This document shows positions 1 through 7,404 of a stretch of DNA of 45,851 nt, in pieces. The stretch comes from Solirubrobacterales bacterium (GTDB lineage Bacteria; Actinomycetota; Thermoleophilia; Solirubrobacterales; 70-9): assembly GCA_025450195.1 (NCBI GenBank), contig JANWHW010000030.1:1-45851 (forward strand). The letters run 5' to 3'. The position numbers were made by a program, and so were the translations under genes. Numbering within the stretch: the first letter of the stretch is position 1; every line of letters begins with the position of its first letter. The notes beneath the pieces were generated by a model. It saw only the letters and a program-made list of their open reading frames with translations. It was not told the DNA's origin and ran no database searches.

Positions 1-1
1 C

Positions 2-1183
2 CGCAAGGTCAGCGTTGTCGGCTCGGGTCACTCGTTCACGGAAGCGGCGATGACGAACGGCACGATGATCGACGTCGAGGCGCTTTCCGGGGTGATCGAT
101 GCCGATCCCTCCACAGGGCTCGTCACCGTGGGGGCCGGCACGGCCCTCTCCGATCTCAACGAGGAACTGCACGAGCTCGGGCTGGCGATGGAGAACCTCG
201 GCGACATCGACAAGCAGACCGTTGCCGGCGCCATCTCCACCGGCACGCACGGCACTGGGGCGAAGCTCCGCAACATCTCCGCCCAAGTCGAGGGAGTCGA
301 TCTGGTCTTGGCCGATGGGACCGAGCGAAAGCTGAGCGCCGCCGACGATCCGGACCTGCTGCGCGCGGCGCGGGTGAGCTTCGGCGCCCTCGCCGCAATC
401 TCGGCCGTGACCCTGCGCTGCGTACCGGCCTTCACCTTGCACCGAGTCGACACGCGGCTGCCGCGTGAGGAGGTCCTCGACACCTTCGGAGAGCGCGCCG
501 AAGCCCATGAGCACTTCGAGCTCTTCACCTTTCCCTACGCGGACTCGGTGCTTGTGCTGGAGCGCAATCGTGTTGATGGGCCGCCGCGGGCACGGGGGCG
601 AGTTGCCACCTACCTCAACGACATCGTGCTCGAAAACTGGACGCTGGAGACGATATCGATGGCGGGCAAGCTCTTCCCGGCCGCGATCCCCCGCTTCTCC
701 CGGCTGGCGGCCAGCTTGGCCTCCGGAGGCAAGGCGACCGACCGCAGCGACCGGATCTTCGCCAACGAGCGCCGGGTCCGCTTCACCGAGATGGAGTACG
801 GCGTCCCGCGCGAGCATGGGCCCGAGGCGGCGCGCAGAGTGATCGAGTGGGTGCGTGCCAACCGCTACCCGGTCTTCTTCCCGATCGAGATGCGCGTGAC
901 GGCGGCCGACGATGCCCTGCTCAGCCCCTCACATGAACGCGACACGACCTACATCGCCGTTCACCAGTACCGGGGGATGGAGTGGCGCCCGTACTTCGAG
1001 GCGGTCGAGGAGATCATGAACGACTACGGCGGCCGCCCCCACTGGGGCAAGCGCCACTTCCAGACCGCGGAGACCCTGCCGGGCCTCTATCCCGAGTGGT
1101 CGCGCTTCCAGGAGATCCGAGATCAGCTCGACCCCGGCCACCTCTTCACAGACGAGTACGCAGCTCGCATTCTCGGCCCCTGA
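2..1183 (+). CDS. FAD-linked aldonolactone oxidase (D-arabinono-1,4-lactone oxidase family), 5' end missing
   Basis: The reading frame is open from the left window edge, so the start codon lies outside. The first visible residues include VGSGHSFTEAA, the flavin-binding segment of FAD_binding_4 oxidases; in aldonolactone oxidases the His of GSGHS is the covalent FAD attachment site. The segment TVAGAISTGTHGTG (about 220-260) is the second FAD-binding motif. The C-terminal part carries PHWGKRH (about 1038-1058) and ends with DPGHLF, both typical of the ALO domain. The family oxidises an aldonolactone to an ascorbate-like product with release of hydrogen peroxide; the true substrate in actinobacteria is uncertain. 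It converges on the deaminase/aldolase gene, and these two families are often neighbours in actinobacteria. Family assignment is firm, substrate is not. Confidence 0.88.
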   Translation, partial: RKVSVVGSGHSFTEAAMTNGTMIDVEALSGVIDADPSTGLVTVGAGTALSDLNEELHELGLAMENLGDIDKQTVAGAISTGTHGTGAKLRNISAQVEGVDLVLADGTERKLSAADDPDLLRAARVSFGALAAISAVTLRCVPAFTLHRVDTRLPREEVLDTFGERAEAHEHFELFTFPYADSVLVLERNRVDGPPRARGRVATYLNDIVLENWTLETISMAGKLFPAAIPRFSRLAASLASGGKATDRSDRIFANERRVRFTEMEYGVPREHGPEAARRVIEWVRANRYPVFFPIEMRVTAADDALLSPSHERDTTYIAVHQYRGMEWRPYFEAVEEIMNDYGGRPHWGKRHFQTAETLPGLYPEWSRFQEIRDQLDPGHLFTDEYAARILGP

Positions 1184-1208
1184 TAGGCCGACCTCAAAGG
1201 AGGGCCGG

Positions 1209-1238
1209 ATGAACAACCTGATTAGGAACTACACCTAG
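1209..1238 (+). CDS. possible 9-codon ORF (MNNLIRNYT) with a strong Shine-Dalgarno
   Basis: An ATG at 1209 opens nine codons (MNNLIRNYT) ending in TAG. It is preceded at 1196-1203 by AAAGGAGG, about as good a ribosome binding site as any in this window, five bases before the ATG. It sits 25 bp after the oxidase stop and overlaps the stop of the convergent deaminase by a few bases. It could be a micro-peptide, or a chance ORF after a GGAGG-containing run. No family is recognised. Confidence 0.25.
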   Translation: MNNLIRNYT

Positions 1239-2446
1239 AGGAAGGTTTGGCCCTCGCCTCGGTATGTGGGGACGACGTCAACGATCTCGTCGCCTTCGAC
1301 GAGATGAAGAGCGTCGAAGCGCTCGCAGAGCTCACCCGCCTTGGCATGGCGGAAGTAGACGCGGTCGCCAACCGTCAACTCTGCCGCGGGTGGGCCAAGC
1401 AACGGAGTCTGCACCTCACCGGCACCCTCCTCGGAGTCGAGCTTGAGGCCCGGCGGGAGCCAAGGAACGGGAAGACGCGCCGCATCCCCGCCGCCGGAGG
1501 CGAGATAGCCGCCGCCCAGCGCCGTCGCCACGCCGCGCGTCGGCTTGCGCACGATCGGCAGAGCGAACCCGGCGGCCGGAGCGAGCGAGAAGCGGCTGTA
1601 GTAGTCAAAGAGGGAAGGGGCGTAAAAGCCGGAGCCGGCGGTCACCTCGGTCACCGCGTCCTCAGCTCCAGTCAGCTCGAGGCTGCCGGTGCCGCCTCCG
1701 TTGACGATCGGCAGATCGGCAAATTCGCGGATCGCGGTGACTATCGCGGCACGGCGCTTGGCCAGCTCGGCTGCGGAGCGACGCTGCATGAAGCCGATCG
1801 CCGCGCCGCGCAGGCGGCGGCCGGGTGGGCGATCGCCCACCCCGGCAATCTGCCCCTCATAGGACATCAGTGCCGCCAGCTCGATCTGCGGGCGACGCTC
1901 GATCTCCTTTGCGAGCGCGACTGCCTGATCCATCGTGTGGATGGGCGAGCGCTTCGGCCCGACCTTGACCCGGCCCCCCAGCGCCCACCAGCTCGCATCG
2001 ATATCGATGCAGACGCGCACCGGCGCGGCCGTCGTGCCCAGGACCGACTGGATCATGTCGAGGTGCTCGGCGCAGTCGACCATCACGATTGGCGCATCGG
2101 CTGGGTTTGCGATCGAGCGCATTGCCAAGTCCCCAAGCGCCGTGGCATCGGTAGTCGGATAGGCGAGCAGCAGGTCCTCGAACCCGTGCTCTGCCAGCCA
2201 CAGGGTCTCGGGCAAGGTGTAGGTCATCAGCCCGGCAAAGCGCTCGTCGTATTTCAGGATGCGATCGAGCAGCGCGCGGCAGCGCAGCGACTTGCTTGCC
2301 ACCCGCACCGGCTTGGCGCCGGCGCGCCCCAGCATCTCCTCCGCGTTGGACCACATCGCAGCGAGGTCGACAAAGGCAAACGGCGCCTCGACGGCGCTGA
2401 AGATCTCCTCGTAGCGGCCGTGGGACTGGTCCAGGGCTTGATTCAC
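1235..2446 (-). CDS. PLP-dependent amino acid deaminase/aldolase (D-serine dehydratase / D-threonine aldolase-like, fold type III)
   Basis: This 403-residue protein has the alanine-racemase N-terminal barrel followed by a D-serine-dehydratase-like domain. Lys52 in VRVASKSLR is the expected Schiff-base lysine for PLP. The C-terminal segment FRHAKAGELCERF has the His and Cys that in this superfamily bind the metal needed for beta-elimination or retro-aldol cleavage, though with wider spacing than the H-x-C of chicken D-serine dehydratase. The likely reaction is deamination or aldol cleavage of a D-hydroxy amino acid in the cytoplasm. It converges with the aldonolactone oxidase. A 20-bp perfect palindrome lies inside its coding sequence (1823-1842). 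The ATG at 2446 gives the usual family length. Confidence 0.85.
   Translation of the reverse strand: MNQALDQSHGRYEEIFSAVEAPFAFVDLAAMWSNAEEMLGRAGAKPVRVASKSLRCRALLDRILKYDERFAGLMTYTLPETLWLAEHGFEDLLLAYPTTDATALGDLAMRSIANPADAPIVMVDCAEHLDMIQSVLGTTAAPVRVCIDIDASWWALGGRVKVGPKRSPIHTMDQAVALAKEIERRPQIELAALMSYEGQIAGVGDRPPGRRLRGAAIGFMQRRSAAELAKRRAAIVTAIREFADLPIVNGGGTGSLELTGAEDAVTEVTAGSGFYAPSLFDYYSRFSLAPAAGFALPIVRKPTRGVATALGGGYLASGGGDAARLPVPWLPPGLKLDSEEGAGEVQTPLLGPPAAELTVGDRVYFRHAKAGELCERFDALHLVEGDEIVDVVPTYRGEGQTFL
1823..1842. repeat. 20-bp perfect palindrome inside a coding region
   Basis: The sequence GGGTGGGCGA followed by its exact reverse complement TCGCCCACCC, with the octamer GCGATCGC at its centre. 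It lies in codons for the GVGDRPPG stretch of the deaminase. It may be chance in GC-rich coding DNA. Confidence 0.5.
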
Positions 2447-2497
2447 AGCGCCGAGCCTAGCCGCAGCAGAGGAGGCGACGCTATGTTTTGAGGCCCC

Positions 2498-2586
2498 GGA
2501 GAGGTGGCCGAGTGGCTGAAGGCACTCGCCTGCTAAGCGAGTAGGGGGCGAAAGCTCTCTCGAGGGTTCGAATCCCTCCCTCTCCG
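2498..2586 (+). tRNA. tRNA-Ser(GCT)
   Basis: This is an 89-nt class II tRNA. The acceptor arms GGAGAGG (2498-2504) and CCTCTCC (2579-2585) pair fully. The anticodon stem ACTCGC/GCGAGT encloses loop CTGCTAA with anticodon GCT at 2532-2534, which reads AGC/AGU serine codons. The long variable arm (GGGGGCGAAAGCTCTCTC region) and the T-loop GGTTCGAATCC are present. CCA is not encoded. It lies between the deaminase (divergent) and a lower-GC stretch, a typical place for integration, although no integrase or duplicated tRNA end was seen. Confidence 0.97.
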
Positions 2587-2774
2587 CTCACGCAAAGCGC
2601 TCGAACCTTTTGGGGAGGGCTCCCCATGGGGAGTTTCATGAGCGCCAGCGCTTTCTAGGGCTGTCTTGGCCCTATAGAACGGCTTCTCAGCATCCATGAC
2701 CGGTTCCAGGCGATCGGCCCGAGAATGTCTCGCAAGAGCAGCGCGGACTTTTCCGTGCGCTCCTCCAAGACCTC

Positions 2775-3092
2775 TTGATAGCTTGCCCCACCGTGAAGCT
2801 CCAAGCTGGCAGGCCATGGCTCAAAGAATGGTTTTCTGGACTAGCTCCGATCACAAAGGTCGCGATGCTCATGGGCGGAGCCGTTCTTTTGACCATCGTC
2901 ATTCTGCTGGTTTCTGGGGTTGCCTCAGGCGATCAATGGGAGGACAAGTGCCGCGAGGCCATTCAAAGGCAATATGGCTACGCAGAGGACTGGCAAGAGG
3001 AAGAGATTGAAACCTGTGCCCAGGTTGCTAAGGACTGGGAGGAAGATGGCGTTTCTCGGGAAGAGATCTATAGCCAGTGGGGCCTCCGATGA
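2775..3092 (+). CDS. small single-pass membrane protein of unknown function
   Basis: A 105-residue frame opening with TTG at 2775; GTG at 2793 or ATG at 2865 are alternative starts. One hydrophobic helix (LMGGAVLLTIVILLVSGVAS, roughly residues 32-51) is followed by an acidic tail rich in W, E and D with two cysteines (DKC and ETC). This suggests an N-terminal anchor and a small extracytoplasmic domain of about 50 residues. Base composition is visibly lower in GC than the flanking genes, and it lies just after tRNA-Ser, so it may be acquired DNA. No family recognised. The membrane segment plus regular tail argue for a real gene, but the start is uncertain. Confidence 0.5.
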   Translation: MIACPTVKLQAGRPWLKEWFSGLAPITKVAMLMGGAVLLTIVILLVSGVASGDQWEDKCREAIQRQYGYAEDWQEEEIETCAQVAKDWEEDGVSREEIYSQWGLR

Positions 3093-3103
3093 AAGCGGAT
3101 CAC

Positions 3104-3264
3104 TCAACAATCGGGATGCTCTGTGAGCCACCCAATCGCGTTCATAACCGTCTGGTAGCTCACGGCTAGCTCTCCCCAAGCATGCGTTCTACGTCTGGGG
3201 CGACCCGCTGATAGAGCGGGGGATCGCTGACTAGATCGACTTCGATGGGGATTCCAGCCGCCAT
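3104..3264 (-). other. possible decayed small gene in the 3093-3368 gap
   Basis: Two short minus-strand frames lie end to end: 3166-3264 (MAAGIPIEVDLVSDPPLYQR..., open further upstream to about 3320 but with no good start) and 3104-3163 (SYQTVMNAIGWLTEHPDC). Their composition looks protein-like, and a frame change near 3164 would join them. This may be a broken small gene or chance. Nothing else is visible in this gap. Confidence 0.15.
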
Positions 3265-3368
3265 ACGGACCTCTGGGCTCCACAGATGGGCGGTTCGAAT
3301 TCTTTGGGGTAGTGTCCGTCAAGACTGTCTCTATGGTCGATTGAAGCCCCAGATCAGGAGGAGTGAGC

Positions 3369-3656
3369 ATGGCTATTGGCGTTGTCCTCGAGTTCCCCGG
3401 CGGAACGTTGGAGCAGTACGACCAGGTTGTCGAGAAGATGGGCTTCGAGCCCGGTGGCGTGGGTGCGCCCGGCGGTCTCTTCCATTGGGTCACGGAGGTC
3501 GATGGCGGCATTCGCGTCACCGATGTCTGGGAGACACGCGAGGCCTTCGATGCGTTCGCGGAGGAGAAGATCGGGCCGATCACCGCGGAAGTAGGTATCC
3601 CAGGCCCCCCGAAAATCACCTACTACGAGGTCCATAACCACCTCTTCGCCGCGTAG
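3369..3656 (+). CDS. small dimeric alpha/beta-barrel-like protein, function unknown
   Basis: A 95-residue soluble protein beginning MAIGVVLEFPGG. The ATG at 3369 is chosen over GTG at 3363 because AGGAGGAG at 3356-3363 is then correctly spaced. The alternation of strands and two helices (EFPGGTLEQYDQVVEKMG..., VTDVWETREAFDAFAEEKIGPI) matches the ABM/dimeric ferredoxin-like barrel seen in many short actinobacterial proteins; the DVWETREAF segment is typical. Such proteins may act as small monooxygenases or ligand-binding dimers, but there is no evidence here for a substrate. It stands alone; an imperfect inverted repeat follows at 3675-3725. Confidence 0.7.
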   Translation: MAIGVVLEFPGGTLEQYDQVVEKMGFEPGGVGAPGGLFHWVTEVDGGIRVTDVWETREAFDAFAEEKIGPITAEVGIPGPPKITYYEVHNHLFAA

Positions 3657-3674
3657 TCACAGCCAAAAAACCGC

Positions 3675-3725
3675 ATACGCGGCCGCCGCTCGATCGAGGC
3701 CGCTCCCAATCGGGCGGCTGCGTGT
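3675..3725. repeat. imperfect inverted repeat between two genes
   Basis: ATACGCGGCCGCC (3675-3687) can pair over 13 positions, with two G-U pairs, with GGCGGCTGCGTGT (3713-3725). There is a 25-nt loop and no T-tract. It could help terminate the upstream gene or structure the leader of the GAP-family gene. Confidence 0.35.
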
Positions 3726-3767
3726 GAAAGTCTGCAGCACTAACCCCGAGGGCCAGGAGGGCTCGCC

Positions 3768-4382
3768 GTGGACATCGCCAAGATCTTGCCCCTGGCCTTC
3801 GTCATGGTCGCGGGGCCGCAGATAATCAGCTCCTTCTTCTTCGCGACCAGCGAGTCATGGAAGAAGGCCTCGGCTGCCTACGTCTTAGGCGCTGCCATCT
3901 CGATCACCGCCGTGGTCAGCGTCGCCTACCTCCTCGCCAATGGCGCCAGCAGCGACAGCAGTGATTCCGGCCTCAACACGCTCGACTACGTCGTCCTCGC
4001 CCTTCTCGCCTTCGCGGCAATCCACACTTACGGTAGCCGCAACCAGAGTGAGCCACCGAAATGGATGGGCAAACTTCAGACGGCGAGCTCGAAGATGACT
4101 TTCGTCCTCGGCTTCTTGTTGCTCGGCTTCTTCCCCAGCGACCTCGTCACCTCAATCAGCATCGGCAGCTTCTTAGCCAACAATGGCGACTCCTGGTGGC
4201 ACGCACTTCCCTTCGTCGCCTTCACCCTCTTCCTGCTGGGCCTGCCGGCATTGCTCGTGGCGGCTCTGGGCGACCGCGCCAAGAAGTTCCTGCCCAAGGC
4301 ACGCGACTGGATGGACGCGAACTCATGGATCGTCAGCGAGTTCGTGATCGTCCTCTTCATCGTGATCATCCTCAGCGGCTGA
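3768..4382 (+). CDS. GAP/Sap (SfLAP) family polytopic membrane protein
   Basis: A 204-residue protein with about six hydrophobic helices. The N-terminus (ILPLAFVMVAGPQIISSFFFATSESW) matches the LysE-like GAP family (Sap, sulfolipid-1-addressing protein homologues of mycobacteria), in which the protein is thought to move a lipid or small molecule across the membrane. The GTG start at 3768 is supported by AGGAGGG a few bases upstream. A soluble loop around residues 60-105 carries SRNQSEPPKWMGKLQ. In mycobacteria the family assists glycolipid export, but no lipid synthesis genes are adjacent here, so the substrate is unknown. Confidence 0.75.
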   Translation: MDIAKILPLAFVMVAGPQIISSFFFATSESWKKASAAYVLGAAISITAVVSVAYLLANGASSDSSDSGLNTLDYVVLALLAFAAIHTYGSRNQSEPPKWMGKLQTASSKMTFVLGFLLLGFFPSDLVTSISIGSFLANNGDSWWHALPFVAFTLFLLGLPALLVAALGDRAKKFLPKARDWMDANSWIVSEFVIVLFIVIILSG

Positions 4383-4482
4383 CCCGCACCCCCTCGGAGC
4401 TAGTTCCCGTCAAATGACGGAGCTCATCGCTGAGAACGACCTGAGCACCCTCAGGCCCGTGATCTCTGCCGACTAATGCGAG

Positions 4483-4941
4483 CTAGTCGGAGAGCTCGAC
4501 GCGCTCGATCGTCTGCGGCTCGAGCGGACGATCCGAGGCATCGGTCTCGGTCCCCTCGATCGCATCGACCACGTCCATGCCGTCTACCACCCGGCCGAAG
4601 ACGGTGTGCTTGCCGTCCAGCCAAGACGCCGCCTCGGTGGTCACTACGAAGAACTGCGACCCGTTCGTGTCCGGACCAGCGTTGGCCATCGCCAAGGCGC
4701 CGCGGACGATCTTGTTGTCGTTGATCTCGTCCTCGAACGTGTAGCCGGGACCACCGCGCCCGCTGCCCTCTGGGCAGCCGCCCTGGATCATGAAATCCGG
4801 GATCACGCGATGAAAGATCAGCCCGTCGTAGAAGCCGTCGCCGCTCAGCTTGCGGAAGTTCTCAACCGTCTTCGGAGCATCCTCGTCGTGCAACTCGAGC
4901 ACGATCGCCCCGGCGCTGGTGTGAAGGGTCGCCTGCGACAT
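4483..4941 (-). CDS. peptidyl-prolyl cis-trans isomerase, cyclophilin type
   Basis: A 152-residue single-domain cyclophilin. The hallmark [13 protein letters not shown] holds the catalytic Arg; NGSQFFV and [10 protein letters not shown] complete the proline-binding pocket. There is no signal peptide, so it is a cytoplasmic folding catalyst that isomerises X-Pro bonds. It is transcribed leftward from just beyond the solo palindromic repeat at 4976-5024, so the repeat lies in its upstream region and could affect its expression. Confidence 0.95.
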   Translation of the reverse strand: MSQATLHTSAGAIVLELHDEDAPKTVENFRKLSGDGFYDGLIFHRVIPDFMIQGGCPEGSGRGGPGYTFEDEINDNKIVRGALAMANAGPDTNGSQFFVVTTEAASWLDGKHTVFGRVVDGMDVVDAIEGTETDASDRPLEPQTIERVELSD

Positions 4942-4975
4942 CGCCGCTCACCCTACCGATCCGTACAACATCCCT

Positions 4976-5024
4976 GTTGATGGGCCGAAAAGCGGCCTAT
5001 GTTTCCGGTTTGCGGCCCATCAAC
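4976..5024 (+). repeat. palindromic repeat, solo copy A
   Basis: 49 bp with perfect 12-bp arms GTTGATGGGCCG (4976-4987) and CGGCCCATCAAC (5013-5024). The inside (AAAAGCGGCC, TATG, TTTCCGGTTT) is shared with the copies at 11178 and 12148. It begins 14 bp beyond the stop of the leftward secreted-protein gene and is followed by the cyclophilin gene. It may act as a terminator, but no T-run follows. Relative to copy A, copy C has about 5 changes in 49 and reversed copy B about 5 in 48, so the loop is conserved as well as the arms. Confidence 0.85.
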
Positions 5025-5038
5025 GGGGTGGGGCTGGG

Positions 5039-7318
5039 TCAGCCGCTGACGCTGACCGTCACGGGACGAGAGGCGCCTGGCACGTAGGGCCAGCGCTCCT
5101 CGGCGAGGGCGACGGCGCGGAGTCGAATCCGGGCACTGCCGCTGATGTAGCGGAACCGGTAGCGCGCCTGGAAGCGTCCACTGTGATTGGTGCGGGTCAC
5201 CAGAACAGGCCGCCAGCTGCGAGCCGCAGACTCGTAGTACTGGACGGCGACCAGCTTGCCGCGCCGGGGCACGGGCGCTCCTCGGGTACGAACTCGGCCC
5301 CACAGACGCACCGTGTCGCCCGTTTGTAGCTGCCGGGGGCCGGCATGAAGGACAGCCCCGCCCTGCACACGCAGCGCCAGGGCGGGACGTCGGGCTCGCT
5401 CCAAGCCGGCCTCACCCCGGTAGGTCACCGTGATCCGTCGCGATGGCCCCGGCTTGAGAGGAAGACGGAAGCCTCCATGCTCTCCGGTCACCGCTGCCTC
5501 AACCCGCCGGCGAGCTAGGGCGCCACGCGAGGGCCGCGAGACAACCCTCAGGCGGCGACCCGCCAGCCCCGCACCCTCTGCGCTGACGAGACGACCGCTC
5601 AAAATGGCGGTGGCACCGAATGGGACGGTGACACTGGGGCCGCGACGCTGACGCCAGCGCAGACCGGCAAAGAGGCGGGCCTTTGCCGCTGCTGGCGCAG
5701 GCGCCTTCTTGGGTTCTGGGGAAGGCGAAACCTTGCGAATCGCCATCTCGGTTCCGTCGGCGCGGCGAGAGCTGGAGGCTTTGTTGCCGGCCCCATCCAC
5801 CGCGTCGGCTCGGAAGACGTAGGTGCCAGGAGCGAGATCGCCCGGTAGATGGGTGACCAACCGTGCTGACCCCGGCTGATCGCCGGCCTCGAATTTGGTA
5901 GGCAGCTCTATCCACCGCTCGGTCCCCAACCGCCGGTAGAGGATTGCCCCCGCAGCAGGCCCCGAATGCGCGTCACTCACATCGGCACGAATGGCCGCCG
6001 GCAGACCGGGGCCGCTCTCGGCCTCAAAGGCGACCCCGGGAGCGACGTCGTCGAAGCGCAGCAGCACCGAGACCGCAGACGAAGGAGCTTCGTTGCCGGC
6101 CTCATCACGGAGCCAGAGCTGCGCCATGTATGTGCCGGAGACGGGCATGTGCAGCTTGCGCAAGGCAGTCAGATCGCGGCCCGGTGCGAACTGGACCCCG
6201 GTGTCGAATCCGGCAGAGCCGAGCACCCGCCAGGAAGCCCCGCCCACAGGGCTTCCGCGCCCCTGGTCTGGATTCGCCCAGTTCAGATCGAAGTCGTTGA
6301 TGCGACGCCACCCCTCGCCTCCGACCACTGAGACGCTGCGCGGGTGAGCAGGCGGAGTGTTGTCGATCAGCACCGTGCTTGGCGCAACGCAGGCCACGTT
6401 GCCGGCAAAGTCCGTCGCGCAGTGGCCAAGCGTGTGGGGGCCGTCGCTGAAACTTGTGGTGGGCACGAGTCCCGAACCGGACACCCCCGTCAAGCAGGGC
6501 TGCATGCGCGTGCCCCGCCATTCCCCGCCGATCATTTCCTTGGCGCATGGGTACTCGGTCAGCACCACGCGTGCCCCGTCGAGCGTCGTTTCTCCAAAGC
6601 GGACCCCGCTGCCTGCGTCAGACCCCCAAAACTGAACGCTCTGAGGGCCGCGCCGCCAACCACCGACCGTCAGTTCGCCGCCGACGCCGGCGGCCGGTGT
6701 GCCGTTGTCTTCGATGGTGATCGTCAAGGCCCGTACAGCCGACCAGGAACTCGTTTCCAGGCTGCACCACTTGCTCTCGGCGCGAGCGCACAAAAGACGG
6801 TCCTCGAGAGCCGGCATCGCCGACGAAAAGCCGACGACGAAGTTACGCGGCGTGACGTCGGTGGACGCAGCGCTGACGAAGGGGCTGAAGCCGCCTCCCC
6901 ACGTGCCAACCCCAATGCGCTGCTCCATCCCGTCGTGCAGTGCATGCCACCAGGTGCCGCTGACTCGCGTTATGCCCGTTCCCGGCGGCGCCACCCAGCG
7001 CCATCGCGCAAAGCGCGTACCGGAGACGGTCGCGGCACCACCCCGCGTGAAGCTCTTCAGGTGGGCGCCGTCGAAGGGGTCGGCGCCGGGTGGGGTCACG
7101 CAGTACGCGTCGGGGCGGAACTTCGCCCCACCGGTGGTGTCGCCCCAATCGGCATCCGCACCGACATGCCAACCGCACTGGGCAACCGAGTACTTCGCGC
7201 CGGTCGCCTCGCGTGCGGCCAGCAGCAGGACCGCGAGCGCCAGCGCGATCCCAAGGCCAATGATCCGACCGAGCCCGCCACGCGTCCCCGACACAATCCC
7301 TCCTTCAATCGCCCGCAT
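5039..7318 (-). CDS. large secreted protein with Ig-like repeats
   Basis: About 759 residues from the ATG at 7318 (MRAIEGGIVSGTRGG...). The frame is open 35 codons further, but that would run into the promoter region of the divergent Mrp gene. A hydrophobic segment (IIGLGIALALAVLLLAA) followed by AREATGA is a signal peptide. The mature part has an N-terminal beta-rich domain with paired cysteines, then Ig/cadherin-like modules recognisable by VLIDNTPPAHPRSVSV, VLLRFDDVAPGVAF and RADAVDGAGNKASSSRR. A lysine/alanine-rich linker and two C-terminal beta-sandwich-like modules (about residues 560-750) follow. No LPXTG, S-layer or transmembrane anchor was seen at the C-terminus. Function unknown; an extracellular or wall-associated structural role is an inference. 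Confidence 0.75.
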   Translation of the reverse strand: MRAIEGGIVSGTRGGLGRIIGLGIALALAVLLLAAREATGAKYSVAQCGWHVGADADWGDTTGGAKFRPDAYCVTPPGADPFDGAHLKSFTRGGAATVSGTRFARWRWVAPPGTGITRVSGTWWHALHDGMEQRIGVGTWGGGFSPFVSAASTDVTPRNFVVGFSSAMPALEDRLLCARAESKWCSLETSSWSAVRALTITIEDNGTPAAGVGGELTVGGWRRGPQSVQFWGSDAGSGVRFGETTLDGARVVLTEYPCAKEMIGGEWRGTRMQPCLTGVSGSGLVPTTSFSDGPHTLGHCATDFAGNVACVAPSTVLIDNTPPAHPRSVSVVGGEGWRRINDFDLNWANPDQGRGSPVGGASWRVLGSAGFDTGVQFAPGRDLTALRKLHMPVSGTYMAQLWLRDEAGNEAPSSAVSVLLRFDDVAPGVAFEAESGPGLPAAIRADVSDAHSGPAAGAILYRRLGTERWIELPTKFEAGDQPGSARLVTHLPGDLAPGTYVFRADAVDGAGNKASSSRRADGTEMAIRKVSPSPEPKKAPAPAAAKARLFAGLRWRQRRGPSVTVPFGATAILSGRLVSAEGAGLAGRRLRVVSRPSRGALARRRVEAAVTGEHGGFRLPLKPGPSRRITVTYRGEAGLERARRPALALRVQGGAVLHAGPRQLQTGDTVRLWGRVRTRGAPVPRRGKLVAVQYYESAARSWRPVLVTRTNHSGRFQARYRFRYISGSARIRLRAVALAEERWPYVPGASRPVTVSVSG

Positions 7319-7404
7319 TGGGGGTCCAAGGGCACAAGGACATCGACCTCTCCCCCAGCCGGACGGATGTCTGGGATCACTGCCGGGGCGGCACCTCTGC
7401 GAAA

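Noticed and set aside
572-584. GTTGATGGGCCGC inside the oxidase gene, same as the first arm of repeat copy C
   Set aside because: No second arm or conserved interior follows; it encodes ordinary residues of the oxidase and is taken as chance.
1247-2491. 414-codon plus-strand ORF opposite the deaminase
   Set aside because: Shadow frame; the minus strand has the clear PLP enzyme motifs.
2533-2817. Minus-strand ORF ending RERRGRDSNPRESFRP
   Set aside because: This is the antisense of the tRNA-Ser; the RDSNPRE run is a familiar spurious translation of a tRNA T-arm.
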